Assembly (NCBI GenBank): GCA_048615375.1
Contig: JBMCLJ010000081.1
Coordinates: forward strand, 1-6,379
Length of the DNA stretch: 6,379 nt
Direction of reading: 5' to 3'
From: JBMCLJ01 sp048615375
GTDB taxonomy: Bacteria > Patescibacteriota > Dojkabacteria > JAOAGR01
The notes under the pieces are model-generated. The model did not search any database. It was not told where the DNA came from and saw only the letters and a list, made by a program, of their open reading frames with translations. The position numbers and the translations under genes are program-made. Each line of letters opens with the position of its first letter. The first letter of the stretch is position 1. Below are positions 5,221 through 6,379 of the stretch, one piece after another.

Positions 5221-5658
5221 ATGAGAACGATTACTATACGAAGACTCCAAAAAGAAGACTTTTACAATGGTTTTTTTGAATCATTGCAAAATATGTCTCC
5301 ATCGCTGCAAGCATTAGAGTCCGAAACAGCGACGAAAATCCTCGAAGAGCGCGAGCAGGCGCAGACCTATACCTACGTTGCAGTGCAGGATGGAAGTGTT
5401 GTAGGCACAGCTTCTCTCTTAATAGAGCGTAAATTCATTCACAACGGCAGTTGTGCCGGCTATATTGAAGACGTATCAGTACGAGAAGGATATCAGGGAA
5501 ATGGTATAGGTCGGCAGCTTATTACCAGGCTTATTGCGGTAGCGAAAGAACATGGTTGCTATAAAATAATTTTAGGCTCGGATCAAACTAATAAAGGATT
5601 TTACGAACGATTAGGATTTCGTGAGCATGAATTACATATGCGTATGGATTTATCATAG
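5221..5658 (+). CDS. GNAT acetyltransferase, GNA1-like (glucosamine 6-phosphate N-acetyltransferase)
   Basis: The 145-residue product is one complete GNAT domain. IRRLQKEDF starts the fold. VVGTASLLIERKFIHNGS (60-77) and GYIEDVSVREGYQGNGIG (80-97) contain the acetyl-CoA pyrophosphate loop Q92-G-N-G-I-G97. GCYKIILGSDQTNKGFYERLGF (112-133) closes it. From memory, IERK.IH, the IEDV strand, YQG.G.G, GCYKIIL and the FYE..GF end closely match eukaryotic GNA1. That enzyme transfers acetyl from acetyl-CoA to glucosamine 6-phosphate, giving GlcNAc-6-P for UDP-GlcNAc. Most bacteria instead acetylate glucosamine 1-phosphate with GlmU, though GNA1-like bacterial enzymes are known. The substrate is inferred, the GNAT fold near certain. 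Length matches GNA1 (about 150-185 residues) with a short N-terminus. It is the first gene after a terminator, and tgt starts 3 bases after its stop. Confidence 0.85.
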   Translation: MRTITIRRLQKEDFYNGFFESLQNMSPSLQALESETATKILEEREQAQTYTYVAVQDGSVVGTASLLIERKFIHNGSCAGYIEDVSVREGYQGNGIGRQLITRLIAVAKEHGCYKIILGSDQTNKGFYERLGFREHELHMRMDLS

Positions 5659-5661
5659 ACT

Positions 5662-6379
5662 ATGTTTGAAATTCTTTCACAACATGGGAAGCGTAGGCTG
5701 GGAAGGCTGCAGACTATGCATGGGGATATTTTTACACCGGCTTTTGGTCCTGACGCGACCCGGGGTACGATAAAAAACCTTGCTGTCAATGAATTTCTGG
5801 ATCTGGATGGACGAGCTGATCCGGAAATATTAAAATCCGCAGACGCCGGAATGTCCCATGATAATAAGATCCGTCGGGAACATGACGAGATCCAGTTTAT
5901 CCTGTCCAATACCTACCATCTGCGATCTTACCCGGGCGACGAATTTATCCGGGACATGGGCGGACTGCACGAGTTCATGCGATGGCCATTGCCGATATTG
6001 ACTGACAGTGGAGGTTTTCAGGTTTTTTCTCTTATCCATGGCGCGAAGAATCTTAAAGGGAAGGTTACTGATGATGGAGCATTTTTTAACAATCCGATAA
6101 ATGGAGACAGACTCGCGCTTACGCCTGAGAGTGCAATCGACATTCAATTCAATTTTGGATCAGATGTTATGATAGTTCTTGACGACTGCAGACATTATCA
6201 GGATACCAGGGAACTGAAACATTCGGTCTATAGAACTATCGAGTGGGCAAAGCGATGCAAGGCGAGGTTTGAGGAGCGACTCGCTTCACCTGCACATGAT
6301 TCCAGGCAACCGGTAAAGCAGAATAATGTGAAGCGACCTTTATTATTTGCTGTGGTGCAGGGGGGGATTGACTATGAAT
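5662..6379 (+). CDS. tgt: tRNA-guanine(34) transglycosylase, N-terminal part (3' end outside window)
   Basis: Only the first 239 codons are present; the frame is open to the right edge. Family motifs appear in order: GRLQTMHGDIFTPAFGPDATRGTIKNL, ILSNTYHLRSYPGDEFI (80-96), LTDSGGFQVFSL (113-124), NNPINGD (143-149), LTPESAIDIQ, GSDVMIVLDDC (166-176), and FAVVQGG (229-235). D115 is the active-site Asp of TDSGGFQ, and Q233-G-G belongs to the base-binding pocket. The nucleophilic Asp and the zinc site would lie beyond the window. The enzyme exchanges guanine 34 for preQ1 in Asn, Asp, His and Tyr tRNAs on the queuosine pathway. Two oddities: an extra stretch of about 28 residues (50-77) before the NTYHL motif, and DDC instead of the usual DEC. 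ATG 5662 lies 3 bases after the acetyltransferase stop, with no Shine-Dalgarno, suggesting co-transcription. Confidence 0.95.
   Translation, partial: MFEILSQHGKRRLGRLQTMHGDIFTPAFGPDATRGTIKNLAVNEFLDLDGRADPEILKSADAGMSHDNKIRREHDEIQFILSNTYHLRSYPGDEFIRDMGGLHEFMRWPLPILTDSGGFQVFSLIHGAKNLKGKVTDDGAFFNNPINGDRLALTPESAIDIQFNFGSDVMIVLDDCRHYQDTRELKHSVYRTIEWAKRCKARFEERLASPAHDSRQPVKQNNVKRPLLFAVVQGGIDYE

Noticed and set aside
5601..6147. Two minus-strand frames opposite tgt
   Set aside because: The plus strand carries unmistakable Tgt motifs throughout; the antisense frames have no family pattern.
1..6379. CRISPR array, insertion sequence or alternative genetic code
   Set aside because: No regularly spaced repeats, no transposase motifs or paired terminal repeats, and genes end at normal TGA and TAA codons with no in-frame TGA inside conserved domains.

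Overview
The window reads as ordinary bacterial chromosome, moderately AT-rich by eye. Genes lie on both strands, short intergenic gaps carry sigma70-like promoters, and the code is standard (TGA and TAA stops, no in-frame TGA). I could see no convincing Shine-Dalgarno sequence before any complete gene. Several -10 boxes sit only 7-16 bases before the start codon, so very short or absent leaders are likely. With several small single-pass surface proteins and many compact genes, this would fit a Patescibacteria/CPR-type or similar streamlined bacterium. That placement is inference; no marker gene here fixes the phylum.

Layout. Bases 2-1147 (+) hold the 3' part of a secreted clan-A-like glycoside hydrolase with a Ser/Thr/Pro stalk and a C-terminal membrane anchor. 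It is followed on the minus strand by tRNA-Leu(CAG) (1235-1320), which has its own extended -10 promoter, and by a small anchored protein of unknown function (1369-1899). A region of about 180 bases (1900-2081) holds divergent promoters and an imperfect inverted repeat. A stand-alone HNH-family nuclease with an apparent H-N-N triad (2082-2771, +) comes next. It converges on a DnaQ-like DEDDh 3'-5' exonuclease (2768-3328, -), and the two stop codons share the bases TTAA.

From 3431 onward everything is on the plus strand: a CoA-binding Rossmann protein, an RDD-family membrane protein, a membrane-anchored DUF4352-like protein ending at a clear intrinsic terminator (5144-5174), a GNA1-like GNAT acetyltransferase, and the 5' part of tgt (tRNA-guanine transglycosylase), cut by the right edge. 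The last two are 3 bases apart and probably co-transcribed. The first three are close together, but each has its own plausible promoter.

The genes do not form one obvious pathway. Cell-surface functions (glycosidase, two anchored extracellular proteins, RDD protein, amino-sugar acetylation) mix with information-processing ones (tRNA-Leu, Tgt, DnaQ-like exonuclease, HNH nuclease). I found no CRISPR array, insertion sequence, phage module or recognisable defence operon. The least explained element is the lone HNN nuclease with the inverted repeat beside its promoter.
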